Shown here piece by piece: positions 1 to 10,480 of a DNA stretch of 64,000 nt. A model generated the notes under the pieces. The model was not told the DNA's origin and did no database searches. It saw only the letters and a list, made by a program, of their open reading frames with translations. The stretch is from Cichorium intybus (Eukaryota; Streptophyta; Magnoliopsida; Asterales; Asteraceae). Each line of letters opens with the position of its first letter. The stretch's first letter is position 1. Both the position numbers and the translations under genes were made by a program. The DNA lies in the NCBI GenBank assembly GCA_023525715.1, contig CM042013.1, positions 80,806,494 through 80,870,493 of the forward strand, written 5' to 3'.

Positions 1-912
1 AGAGGTGAAGGTCTGTTGGATATTATACACACAGATGTGTGCGGTCCCTTTAGAACAACCACAAAAGATGGCATGCGGTTCTATGTGACCTTTACAGACG
101 ATGTTTGTAGATATGAGTATATCTACTTAATTAAGCACAAGTCAGATACCTTCGAAAAGTTCAAAGAGTTTAAAAATGAAGTAGAAAATCAATTAGGCAA
201 AAAGATAAAGATGCTTAGATCTGACAGAGGCGGTGAATATCTTAGTATCGAGTTTGTCGATTATCTAAAGGAATGTGGAATAGTTTCACAGTTGTCACCT
301 CCTAGAACACCTCAGTTGAACGGTGTTGCTGAGAGGCGAAACCGAACCCTGTTGGACATGGTTCGTTCCATGATGAATCAAGCTTCATTTCCAATCCATT
401 TCTAGGGGTATGCCTTAGAGACTGTCGCCCATATCCTTAACCTGGTCCCAATCAAGAAGGTTGCTAAAACGCCTCACGAGATGTGGACGGGGAAAGTTCC
501 CTCGTTGGCACACATCAAAGTCTGGGGTTGTGAGGCTTTCGTGAGACGAGAGACTCAAGACAAACTCGCAGAAAGAAGTGAGAAGTGCTTTTTCATCTGA
601 TAACCAAAACAGTCATTAGGATACTTGTTCTACAGACTAAGCGAGGACGTGGTCTTTGTAGCTAGACGAGGAGTCTTTCGAGAGAGAGAGCTCATTTCCA
701 AAGAGGACAGTGGGAGTACTATTAACCTTGAAGAGATTCAAGAGACACCCGATGAACCAACCTTAGAAGAAACTAGTCACCAACATGAGGAAGAGGTTCC
801 TGTTGGACCAACTGACATTTCATTACCTCTTAGGCGTCCGGGTAGAGTTAGCATGCCACCCGAGTTTTATGGTTTCCATATTACTACGGATGTGACACGT
901 TTGTCAGTGATC
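1..912 (+). pseudogene. Copia integrase remnant (element C)
   Basis: Frame 1 reads through the integrase core of a copia Pol polyprotein, which inserts the cDNA into the genome. The first catalytic Asp lies in HTDVCGPF (about 28-51), the second in RSDRGGEY (about 217-240), and the catalytic Glu in GVAERRNRTLLD near 322-357. A stop at 403-405 (TAG where A has a Trp codon, FWGYA) ends the first open stretch. The integrase C-terminal region continues to about 912 with further stops and shifts, including the family stretch EDVVFVARRGVFRE near 645-690. It is truncated on the left by the window edge. It is clearly a pseudogene, closely similar to the minus-strand copy at 28537-29414. Confidence 0.88.
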
Positions 913-2487
913 GTACATTGACAAATTTGGATGAGCCAGCTAACTACCATGAAGCGGTGGCGGGCCCCGAGTCTGCCAAGTGGAAAGAGGCAATGGACAG
1001 CGAGATCAAGTCCATGTATGACAATCAAGTTTGGAACTTGGTTGACAATGTACCGGGTCGAAAGACAGTCGGGTGCAAGTGGATCTTCAAGAAGAAGACC
1101 GACATGGATGGAAAGGTACACACCTTTAAAGCTCGGCTGGTCGTAAAAGGATTCACTCAAACCCAGGGGTTGATTATGATGAAACCGTCTCACAGTAGCC
1201 AAGATTAAGTCGATTAGGATAATGCTTGCCATAGCTACGTTTCATGACTATGAAATTTGGCAGATGGATACCGCTTTCCTTAACGGGAAGTTGACTGAGG
1301 ATGTTTACATGAATCAGCCAGAGGGTTTTGTAGACACAAAGCATCCTAACAATGTGTGTAAGCTTGAGAAATCAATCTACGGATTGAAACAAGCTTCTCG
1401 CAGTTGGAATCTTTGTTTCCATGAGAAAGTCAAAGAGTTTGGTTTCTCTAGGAGTGAAGATGAGTCCTGCGTATATGTCAAGGCTAGTGGGAGTATAGTC
1501 ACTTTTCTGGTGCTGTATGTTGATGACATACTGCTCATGGGAAACGACGTTCCGACCTTGCAGGATGTCAAGTCTTGGCTCAGGAAGTGTTTTGCCATGA
1601 AAGACCTTGGAGAAGCTGACTATATTCTAGGGATAAGAATATTAAGAGATAGAAAGAAAAGACTTATAGGTCTTAGTTAGTGTACATACTTGGAAAAGGT
1701 ACTAAAGAGGTTTAGTATGGAAAATTCCAAGAAGGGAGAGCTGCCCATCCAAAGTAATGCGAAATTGAGTAAGACTCAAATAGCTGAGATGAGTCGAGTA
1801 CCTTATGCTTCGGCTGTAGGGTAGATCATGTATGCTATGACATGTACTCGCCCCGACGTATACTTTGCACTAAGCATGGTTAGTCGGTACCACGGAAATC
1901 CTGGTAAAGCGCATTAGATAGTTGTAAAGAACATACTTAAGTATCTGGGAAGGACAAAGAACATTGTGTTAGTCCTTGGGGGCAGTAATGACTTGAAAGT
2001 GAGTGGATACACAGTTTCCAGCTTCTAGACAGATAGAGACAATGGTCGGTCTCAGTCGGGCTGGGTGTTTCTCTTAAATGGTGGAGCGGTTACATGGAAA
2101 AGTTCCAAGCAAGAGACGGTGGCTGATTCAACGTCCGAATCATAGTACATAGCAGCGAGTGAAGCGTATAAGGAAGCGGCTTGGGTGAAGAACTTTATCG
2201 GTGACCTTGGAGTTGTCCCGAGCATTCTGGAGCTGGTGGAACTATTCTGCGATAATGAAGGAGCGGTCGCTTTGAAAAAGGAACCGCGAGATCATGGAAA
2301 GTCCAGGCACATCGACAGAAAGTACCACTACATTCGACATCGGGTAGAAGAAGGTCACCTCCTGGTTAAGAGGGTATCATCAGAAGACAATCATGGAAAT
2401 CCTTTGACTAAGGCTCTGAGTAGGATCAAGCATAATCAACATGCTCGGAGCATTGGACTGAGGGATGATATTAGTTTTAGTAATTAG
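913..2487 (+). pseudogene. Copia reverse transcriptase and RNase H remnant (element C)
   Basis: This stretch continues the Pol polyprotein. It begins with the N-terminal RT part (DEPANYHEAVAGPESAKWKE), then the fingers/palm region (QPEGFVD, KSIYGLKQASRSW) and the catalytic box LYVDDILLMGND near 1516-1551, which is intact here although element A has YVND. RNase H follows, with the conserved copia ending in which CDNEGAV and SRHIDRKYHYIRH precede a final stop at 2485-2487. There are nonsense codons (for example 1678-1680, and near 1822 and 1915), a small deletion near 1265-1270 (the copy in A has an extra Ala-Lys) and frame changes between 1146 and 1222. The gene cannot make a full product. Neighbours are the integrase upstream and the 3' non-coding region downstream. 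Confidence 0.88.
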
Positions 2488-3305
2488 ATAGGTTTTGAAA
2501 CTTGTAATAGTATAAATGTAATTGACTTGGTGATTTACTAATAGAGATTTATTAATGAGTATTTTTTACTACCTTTGTCAATTGTTTATTATTGTGTTTC
2601 ATTTTTGCTTGTTTAACTTCCTGAGTAATTTGATTATTCAAAATTCCACAGTCGATCATACTGTTAGGGAGTAAGTATGAACAAAGACTGTCATGAATCG
2701 GTTGTAGATTGTCAAAGGAGTTAGACATTGCAGTAAGACTGCTGCAACGTTCATGAGTACTTAGAAAAATAGAGATTTGAGTATTGGATAAACCCACGCT
2801 CAACAAATTGCTTAATGGATTATATCACAAGCAATGTTGAGACGATAATATTTTATGATCTTAAAGTAGAGAGATATGAGTTGTAATCTGCAAGGAAGTT
2901 GCTCATTGATAATGTGAAAACGCATCGGTAGCTCGATGCTATAAAACGTATTGTTGTGAGTGATCTGAGTGGTAAAGGATATAACCGTATAAGTCGAAAC
3001 TTATTCGTCCCTTGACCTGACAGGAAACAGATATCTGTAGGCCTCTCGATGATTTTGAAGTTGACTAAAAGGGTTGTCCAACCAGGACCAAAGTTGATGT
3101 GTTCAATAAGTAGTCTTAGAGTCATAAGCAGAATCGGAAATCGAGAAACAAAGTATCGGACCAAGATTGATCTTAATCCATGTCTTGATTCTGAAAAATA
3201 TCTTGTTGGACGGAGGGTCATATGATCACTTATCTTTGGACAGAACTGAGATTAATCAGAAGGTAAATGGACAATTAAAGTCATAGACATATCCAAGTGG
3301 GAGAC
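2488..3305 (+). other. 3' non-coding region of element C, ending in the polypurine tract
   Basis: No coding sequence was seen. The stretch between the pol stop and the LTR is homologous to 51726-52387 (element B) and, reversed, to 10481-11339 (element A), so it is a normal, unusually long (about 0.8 kb) 3' untranslated part of this copia family. It ends in the purine-rich AAGTGGGAGAC just before TGTTGG, as expected of the plus-strand primer site. Confidence 0.8.
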
Positions 3306-4071
3306 TGTTGGATTAGCTGTCTAAGCCATGACTTATAAATTGTATTTAGCTTATTAATTGAAGCAAAGTCCATTTGGGTTGCCATCATAGCTGGAAGATT
3401 GGTGTAGAGTTAAGTAGAGAGAAATGTTGATTTATTAATTGTTTAATAAATCAATAGAAATAAAAGAAATAGTTTATTAATATATTTAAGTGTTAATATA
3501 TTAATTAGAAACTATAATAATTAATTAGAAATTAATCTAGAATTAATTGGATTTAATTTGGAGATTAATTTAATTAACTAAAAGTGCAGGGACTGGTTTG
3601 TATTTATTCAATAGTTGAATAACTGGCTAGCCAGTGGGAGGGCCAAAGTTGGCGAGAATATGGAGGCCACCTCCATATTGGCGAAACCCTAATTAGGGTT
3701 TAGAAGCGTTAGTCCAAATGGTCAACAGGCTTGCCTATTAAGGAGGCTCCTCTAGGGTTTTGACTGTAACCCTTGGAGGCTATAAAAGGAACCTCCTGGC
3801 CACCCTCATACCTGCGCCATCTCTCTGTCTCTCTGGAACTTTGCTGTCTTCTCTCCTCCATTGCTTGGGTGTGACTCCATTTTTGGCAAGATACTTTTGC
3901 TGCTAGCTTCTGGATCAAGAATCAAAGTTAGTTTACTTGATTTTAATCTTTAGAAATTATTGTTGGCCTTAAGTTTTTGTTCTATGTTCATAAGATAGAA
4001 AACCATTGATCCTCAATTAGGTTGCATGTGAACTTAGGATTTCTAGTTCATTGTTTGCTTAAAACCTTACA
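3306..4071 (+). repeat. 3' LTR of element C
   Basis: The sequence begins TGTTGGATTAGCTGTC and ends AAAACCTTACA. It is 766 bp, against 775 bp for the LTR of B at 52388-53162 and about 735 bp for those of A once insertions are removed. The expected end is CTTTCA; here it is CTTACA, a terminal difference. A TATA-like GCTATAAAAGG occurs near 3779-3789. Confidence 0.88.
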
Positions 4072-4193
4072 GTTTACTGCTATTTGTCAATTGTTTATCA
4101 TTGTATTTCACTTCACATGTTTTACTTCCTGAATAATATGATTATTCAAACATCCACAGTCGCTCATACTTTAGGGAGTAAGTATGAATCAAG
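4072..4193 (+). mobile_element. Left piece of element B (copia 3' non-coding region)
   Basis: This 122-bp piece matches the part of the copia 3' non-coding region seen at 2569-2690 in C. It breaks off at TCAAG (4189-4193), and the same sequence resumes with TCAAG at 51721, where the next bases (ACTGTCATGAATTGG) match C. Element A was therefore inserted here with a 5-bp target duplication. Confidence 0.85.
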
Positions 4194-4792
4194 TGAAAGG
4201 TATTCTGCAAATCTATGAACTAAAACCCTAAGTTCACATGCAACCTATAGAGGATTTATGTTTTCTATCTTTGAACATATAAATAATTCCTAAAAAGCCA
4301 ACAAAAAATGCTAAAGAATTAAATCAGAAAAACTAACCTTTAGAATTTCTTGGAAGCAAAGCAACAAAAGTATCTTGCCTCAAATGAGATCACACCCAGG
4401 GAACTAGAAGCAAGTCACGAAAATTCCAAAGAGTATAGGAGGAGAATGGCACAAGGTCTAGAGGTCCCTATTTGTAGGCTACCAGATAACCCTTGGAGAT
4501 AAACCTCATTTGACTTTCAAACTGAGATAAGCCCTATCTCTAAGCTATTTTCCGGATTTCTGATACGCGCGCCTCGGCTCATCCACATGCGCATCGTGCG
4601 TATCCAATTCAACCATTGAGTTGGAACAAGTTTAGCCCCTGTCCTTTTGATTAATCTAATTAATGTCGCAAAAATTAATCCAATTAATTTCTGATTAATT
4701 ATTAATCAAATAATACTATTTCTAATTAATACATTATCTCCATAATATATTAACAAATTATTTCTTTTGTTTCTATTGATTTATTAATCATA
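4194..4792 (-). repeat. 3' LTR of element A, distal part
   Basis: Reversed, this is the R/U5 side of the copia LTR (ending CTTTCA on the minus strand; the plus strand starts TGAAAGG). It aligns with 42634-43232 of the 5' LTR. It stops at 4792 where the Helitron begins and continues at 10349; deleting 4793-10348 restores the uninterrupted sequence seen in the other LTR around 43232. Confidence 0.9.
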
Positions 4793-4821
4793 CTAGGTTA
4801 GAAACCCGTGTAATACACGGG
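4793..4821 (-). other. Helitron 3' terminus: hairpin plus CTAG
   Basis: The hairpin CCCGTGTAATACACGGG (4805-4821) is a perfect 8-bp stem. It is separated by 8 nt from the terminal CTAG at 4793-4796 (reading on the minus strand). This is the usual structure and spacing for the Helitron 3' end, where transfer terminates. Confidence 0.9.
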
Positions 4822-5490
4822 ATGATTAAAAAATATATAAAATAATATGAAAATATCAATATTGCAAATGATAAAATTGTTATTTGTGAATTTTGTTTAT
4901 TTTGATATTTTATATGATATGATATATTTTGCTCGTTTTAGTTAGGAATTACGAACGGTATGTTCAAATAAAATATGATTAAAATTAAGAATAAGTACCA
5001 AAAGTAATAGAATAATAATACTGAAAATGAAAGATGTAATGATAACTCAAAATGCTCGAAATACTTCTTTTTATACAACATTTGATGTCCTATTTGTAAT
5101 TTTACCCTCTTTATCTAAAATCAGTAGTTTAAGTCATTGTCTACTTTTAACCCTAGATAATGCAACATATAATAATTAATACTAACTTTTAAATTTTCAA
5201 AATCTTATTCTTACCATTAACAAAAAATCAATCCTGACAAATTGAACTAACACAAACTACTTATTTGAAACTATCAAAATAAGTGAAATTTAGATTATTT
5301 GGAATAAACTTACAAAAATTAAATTCTTTTAAAGTATTTGACTTGTAACATATGACAAATAAGATAGTAGCCATTTATCAATTTCTTATTCACAAAAAGC
5401 ATTTGTTAATACTTGTTAGAAGAATACGTTAATATTTTACAAAGAAAATTCCTTTTTTTTTCGTATTAGGACGTTAAACTTTGAAAAGAT

Positions 5491-5518
5491 ACATAGTCAG
5501 ACCCGTGTATTACACGGG
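5491..5518 (-). other. Second Helitron-like 3' hairpin inside the element
   Basis: The same 17-nt hairpin (5502-5518) recurs about 700 bp inside the terminus. It is followed on the minus strand by TCTGACTATG, in which CTAT stands where CTAG would be expected. This may be an older Helitron 3' end bypassed during transposition, or a nested truncated copy. Confidence 0.55.
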
Positions 5519-6855
5519 ATGATACAAAAAATTGTTAAATAAAAATATCTAAACATTAATAACTTTAAATAAGAATTTTTTGACAAGATACGACAAAATT
5601 GTTGGATATATGCGCAATACAACAGACAACAATTAGTTTTTCAACTATTAGTTTACTTTCAAAAAATGTGTCAATTCTAAAACACATGCAGCGTTTTACA
5701 AAACTAATAAAAGTCACTCTTTTTATACCGGAACTAAAAAAATTCTACGCTTTTGCATCGTAGTTTTTTATTTGCTGTCCTTTTCTTGAAAACCAAATTT
5801 GCATTACTTTCTTTTGTGAACATGAATTGTCAACGTCAACTTTTATCTATTCATTTATTTTGTTTGAGAACTTTTACCCATCACATGACGTACAGGTTAG
5901 AAAAGAATTCTGATTGCTTAACCAAGGTTAAAAACATGCACATTATCTGATATAATAGTCAAAATTTTCGGTTTATACCATGTGAAATCAAAGTTCCAGA
6001 TTTAGCAGCCATCAAATATATAAAACACTCAAATTAAAATCAAAGATGCAAAACGCAAATGCAGAAGGGTAATGTACGAACCAATAAAATCATAGTGGCT
6101 ATGATGGAGATTTAATAAAAAAAACCCAGCAAGAAGTTGGAAATTAAGTACTTATATGAAAGGAAACAAACAAAATACAAACCAATGACATCATATTATC
6201 TACATCATACAAACCAATGAATTCAGGATAAGTTAAATAGAATTCAAACCAATGCATTGAGATATGTGGTAACTGGTAAGCATTCCAGCCTTGACAGCAT
6301 GGCTGTTCCTTTAGTCCCTGAATCAACATAACAAAAAAGAAATTAGCATTTAGCAATTAATCATACCAAAGACTTTTTAATATATACAAGGTCCAGCTAA
6401 TATCGCCTCAATGGAAGGGAATAGATGGACACCGGAGATATATATGAAAAAGATTGCAAGTTTCAAACATTTGCAAATAGCTGGATTCAAAATCATAAAA
6501 ATCATAAAGTGACTTAATACCATTAATCTCAAAATAAAGAGCCGGAATACGTTGCCAAAGAGGAAATCAGAAACTAAACTTGTTTGAGAATCGAATTTAG
6601 AATTAGAAAAATTTCAGAAATCTACATGAAACATATGCAAACAATTCATTTTAACATCAAGGCCAATTAATTCAAAAAAAGTTCAATAGCAACAGACATC
6701 CAAAATTTCTAGACAAGTCATCAAAAGATTCACAGGTAACCAGTCTTACACATTACATATTGCCTAAATCGTTATAGAAAAAACACAACTTAGTTACTAT
6801 TATGTTTAAAAAGCCAAAGTACGTTGCTATTTTTGGTAAAATTCTTATTAAGTAC

Positions 6856-8118
6856 CTGCATCACTATATCTTTCATCCTTGACAGCAATATTCATTTTTG
6901 CAACCAAATCAAGCTCCTCAGCAAGTACATAGTACAGCTGCACCATCTATTGCGCTGTATAATTCAATTGATCAAACTTGAATATAAGTAAGGGTATTTT
7001 TGTCTGTTCGGGACCATAACTTCGTAAAATTAGGAAAAAGGTGAAGGGTATACGTGTCCAAAAACACGCCATAGGTAGATTTTTTTACCACATAATTTAT
7101 TCACCCCGTAGACTATTTTAACAGCATCAGTCAAAATAAATTGTTTGCTTACATAAATTGGTGCCCTGCATCTTTTGGCTACATTTAGGGCATCTGAAGG
7201 GCGAGCATCCACACTAATAATATCTTTTGTGCCTCGTTGAAAGTTAGGAAATATAATCAAGGTCAAACGTGTCCAATTTAAATTTACATGATATCTTCAT
7301 GGTATGTGATAAGTTTTTTGTTTACCTTGTAAAACCATATATTTGCAAAGTATATACTATCCACTGTTTCTGAAATTTGTACCATTTTTACCTGGAATAA
7401 GACAAAAGAGAAACAAAAGCAGCATTAGATTAGATTAGATTTCTTTCTATTACAGCATTGTACTTTCATTTTCTTTTTCTTATTAAGGAATTATACTTTG
7501 AAAAATGTACCCAATTGTAGAATTATACTTTTAAGTTTTAATACATAAGTACATATATAGCACAATGTTGAAATTTTAAAGACATTGCTATAATTGAGTT
7601 GAAATTTTAAAGTACAATGTTGTAAAATGAAAGTAGGATGTTATGATAAACAAATCAATGAAAGTACCTAGGTATTTCTTGCATTTAACCCAAAAATTAA
7701 TTATTTAATAAATGCATGATTAGATATTATCATCTGCATACTTGATAGCCAAGTTTCCCAACAATGTTTCTGACAAGCTGAAAATGGTTAGTGATTCCTG
7801 CAGTACAATAAAATAATTAATATAAAATTCAATGAACTTCTCATTTTTAATTGTGGACAACCTAAACCTCATCTTCTAATGTGGAGCTTATTAGCTTTTC
7901 AACGTCATATTCCCCTACAATATACAAAATTTTATGTCAAGTGTTATTGTAATTAACACATTTGGATAAAACATTAGATATAATTGTACGATAAATGAAA
8001 ATATGTACCTATGATAACTGGCAGCAAATAGTCTCCATCACAATCACATGAAATCTTTATAAATATAGTGGCATTTCGAAATTGGCTAAGAAAACCTCAC
8101 TGTTTCAACTTGCCTTAC
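6856..8118 (-). pseudogene. Captured bifunctional nuclease gene fragment (BBD/BFN type, DUF151), six exons with introns
   Basis: Plant BBD proteins are DNase/RNase proteins with a DUF151 domain, implicated in basal defence. Six exon-like blocks lie in order on the minus strand: 8009-8118 (GFLSQF, ATIFIKISCDC, DYLLPVIIG), 7868-7914 (EYDVEKLISSTLEDE), 7742-7797 (NHFQLVRNIVGKLGYQ), 7326-7391 (VKMVQISETVDSIYF), about 7107-7234 (DIISVDARPSDALNVAKRCR, then APIYVSKQ) and 6856 to about 6950 (AEELDLVAKMNIAVKDERYS). The first four show GT donors and AG acceptors, and the frame is kept across the first three junctions. Together they cover almost the whole conserved domain. A TGA precedes GFLSQF, the acceptor before the fifth block reads GAG, and the start and final exons were not found, so this is a captured fragment rather than a working gene. 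Retained introns show that genomic DNA, not cDNA, was captured. Confidence 0.85.
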
Positions 8119-9702
8119 CTGCAAAAACCGAGTCCAATAATATTTCACTTCCAGCAGCATTCGAGAGCAAATGGCCATGGAACATATTTTCAGTAGCAAC
8201 CCGCACAGACAGACACACATACACACAGTCGCATACATACACACAACATTGAAATATCAAGTATAATGCTTAAATAACAAAATAAAATTAAAAGAAACAA
8301 AATAGAAGAGAATTGAAAGTATGATGCTAATATTTGTTGGATTTTTTGAACATAGTCACATAAACATACACTTACATATACACATAATCACATACACATA
8401 GCACAGATGCAATTAAACATCACAAAATCTATATATATTTTTTTCAAACTGTAACATTTTGCCTAAGAAGATATTTATAATGTGTTTTATAATAAATTGT
8501 AGTTTTGGTCCATGTGTGAGGGTTATTTTCTGGAAATAGATCCAAAGTAAATCTTTTTGCGAATATGGTCCTTTTAAAAGGTTTCAATTGGGTCTTTAAA
8601 TCATAAAAAGAGCATCAAAATTCAAAAAAGAATATACCTAAAGAAGTATAAAGATTTAGGTATATTAGGACATTGTTTACGTTGGAGTTTGTACAAATGG
8701 AAGGTCCCTTCACAGGCAATGAACTAATTACAGTCTGAAGAGCTACTTCCAAAGTTTCCAAAGCTGATGATTTACATATTTCAAGCACTTCAAGAAGGCT
8801 TTTCCCATTTTCAAGAGTGATAAATTTAATCGCATGTCTATATGATTCACATGCATGGTTGGTTTCTTTGAATCGATTAGCTGACTGATCTGTTCCAAGA
8901 TAGGTCGAATGAAGGTGCATCTAATTCGATTAGGGCAAGTAGCCAGTGAACGTTTATTCAAGTCAATTTATTGAGATTTTTCATGTATTGCGGCTTTAAG
9001 TTATTACAAAATTGCAATTTCAAGTTGCATGTTCAACGTGGCTGATTGATTTCAAGTGTCTAGTCTGATATGCATTTTAAATCAAATGTACATCAACAGG
9101 ATTGATCCCGGTACTTAATTATCATTCCGTCAAAACATATAAAAGATCTTAAACAAGATTTTGGAATAGACTGTGCATTGGTTGTAGATGAGAGAAAAAG
9201 AAGCAATATCATTATCATTTGATTTTGACTGGTTCGATTACCATTAACACACTGATAACTTTCTTATGAAGTTATAGAACACTGAAAACTCACTTAAAAT
9301 TAACATATTCCAACAAGACCCAGTTCTATTCCAAACTAATTTCTTGAAAATCATTTATTCAGAAATGATATATATTAAGGTTATTAACAGAGGGTCTTGC
9401 TACTGAAGACCCTAGCGACAAATTCAAACAACAACCATATAATTAGATCAAATCAATTTATAACAACCAAAGTGAAAATCAGCCCTACCGTGAAGTCTAA
9501 AGAAAAAGGGAGAAACATGTTGAGATACCAAGAACAATCAGCCTTTTGAAGTAGCCGGAAACTCTTATTTCTCCTGCAAAAAACCAACAAACTGTTAACC
9601 CAGAACTCAAGGCTTCTCCTGATCCGGTATCCCATATACCCTTTCACAAATTAATAAAGTTTATTTCCCCAAATCTCGCACAGCATATCCTTCTATCTCG
9701 GC

Positions 9703-9890
9703 CGTTTTCCATCAAATCCACGTTCAATTGCTTCCTAATTGTAAGGGATTTGATTGAAATTGTCAATGAAAATTCTGATTCAAGAGTTTAGTGGGATGAG
9801 AGACCGTTTTCCATCAAATCCGTGTTTCAGTTGCTTCCTAAATGTATGAGATTTGATGGAAATGATCAATGAAAATTCCGATTCACAGTG
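9703..9890. repeat. Tandem direct duplication, period about 101 bp
   Basis: CCGTTTTCCATCAAATCC begins at 9703 and again at 9804. The following bases (TTGCTTCCTAA, GATTTGAT, ATCAATGAAAATTC) repeat with small differences. A shorter repeat, GGGTTAG(G/A)AAGGGTATCAT, lies at about 10010-10070. Function unknown; it could be duplicated 5' sequence of the captured gene. Confidence 0.7.
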
Positions 9891-10348
9891 GATCTAGCTT
9901 TCCATACTCATCTTCTAGAACTGTCGATCAAGTGAGAAACAGAGCATAGAGAAATTTCAGGATGTGGATCTTGAAACCTGCAATTTGTAACATAGCAGTA
10001 GAGAAGGAGGGTTAGGAAGGGTATCATGCTCTGATTTTATGTGATTTTGTCGAGAAGAAGGGTTAGAAAGGGTATCATTTCTAGGTTTTCAAAATTTGAA
10101 TCACGAAATCAAAGGGTTAGTGATAAAAGCGACTACGATTTTGGTGAGATTTAGGGAGCCGAACTCCGAGATTTAACGAACTGATTGAAATGAGCTCGAT
10201 ACATATTAGGCGAGTTTGGCGGAAAAATAAGAAAGCTTTTGAGCGGGAAATCAAATAAGCGGTGAACCAGAACATGCCATGTGGCAAAATAGGACCGTAA
10301 AAAACTGACTGGTGGTAAAAATTATTTTTATTTATTAAGTATAATAGA

Positions 10349-10480
10349 TAATAAATCAATCTTTCTCTCTACTAAACTTTCTACCAAACCTCCAGCTATG
10401 AAAGCAACCCAAATGGACTTTGCTTCTATTAATTAGGTAAATACTAATTATTAGTCATGACTTAGACACCTAATCCAACA
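10349..10480 (-). repeat. 3' LTR of element A, proximal part
   Basis: This is the remainder of the LTR beyond the Helitron. On the minus strand it starts TGTTGGATTAGGTGTCTAAG (ending at 10480). The polypurine tract CCAAGTGGGAGAC lies next to it at 10481-10493. Confidence 0.9.

Larger units (their letters stand above)
1..4071 (+). mobile_element. Element C: 3' part of a decayed Ty1/copia retrotransposon
   Basis: The window opens inside the integrase of a copia element and runs through reverse transcriptase, RNase H, about 0.8 kb of non-coding DNA, a polypurine tract (AAGTGGGAGAC, 3295-3305) and a 3' LTR. The domain order (integrase before RT) is diagnostic of Ty1/copia. The reading frame has many stops and shifts, several explained by C-to-T or G-to-A changes such as TGG to TAG near 403 and CAG to TAG near 1678, so it cannot be autonomous. 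The same family appears as A (minus strand) and B (plus strand) in this window. The 5' end lies upstream of base 1. Because family-B 3' non-coding sequence follows the LTR directly, C was probably inserted into B; that is inference, since C's left flank is not visible. Confidence 0.9.
4793..10348 (-). mobile_element. Non-autonomous Helitron, 5.56 kb, inserted in the 3' LTR of element A
   Basis: On the minus strand the element begins TCTATTATACTTAATAAATA and ends with an 8-bp-stem hairpin, an 8-nt spacer and CTAG. The flanks are A (5') and T (3') and there is no target duplication: these are the hallmarks of Helitrons (TC start, hairpin, CTRR end, insertion between A and T). The borders are exact because the uninterrupted LTR is present at 42634-43327. 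No Rep or helicase gene is visible, so it depends on helper proteins. It carries exons of a plant bifunctional-nuclease gene (6856-8118). The remainder (4822-5490, 5519-6855, 8119-10348) is AT-rich DNA in which I recognise no gene, apart from a short direct duplication near 9703-9890. A weak 101-codon open stretch at 8615-8920 (-) might be a 5' exon of the captured gene. Confidence 0.9.

Noticed and set aside
6144..6356. 70-codon open frame as the last exon of the captured nuclease gene
   Set aside because: Its sequence (GLKEQPCCQGWNAYQLPH) shows no resemblance to the expected C-terminal region; I could not support it as coding.
8205..8400. CA/TA-rich stretches (ACACATACACACA)
   Set aside because: Simple sequence in the Helitron, without structure beyond a degenerate microsatellite.
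8615..8920. 101-codon minus-strand open frame as the first exon of the captured nuclease gene
   Set aside because: There is only a faint resemblance in LPVKGPSICTNSN to the N-terminal pattern of BBD proteins; too weak to annotate separately.
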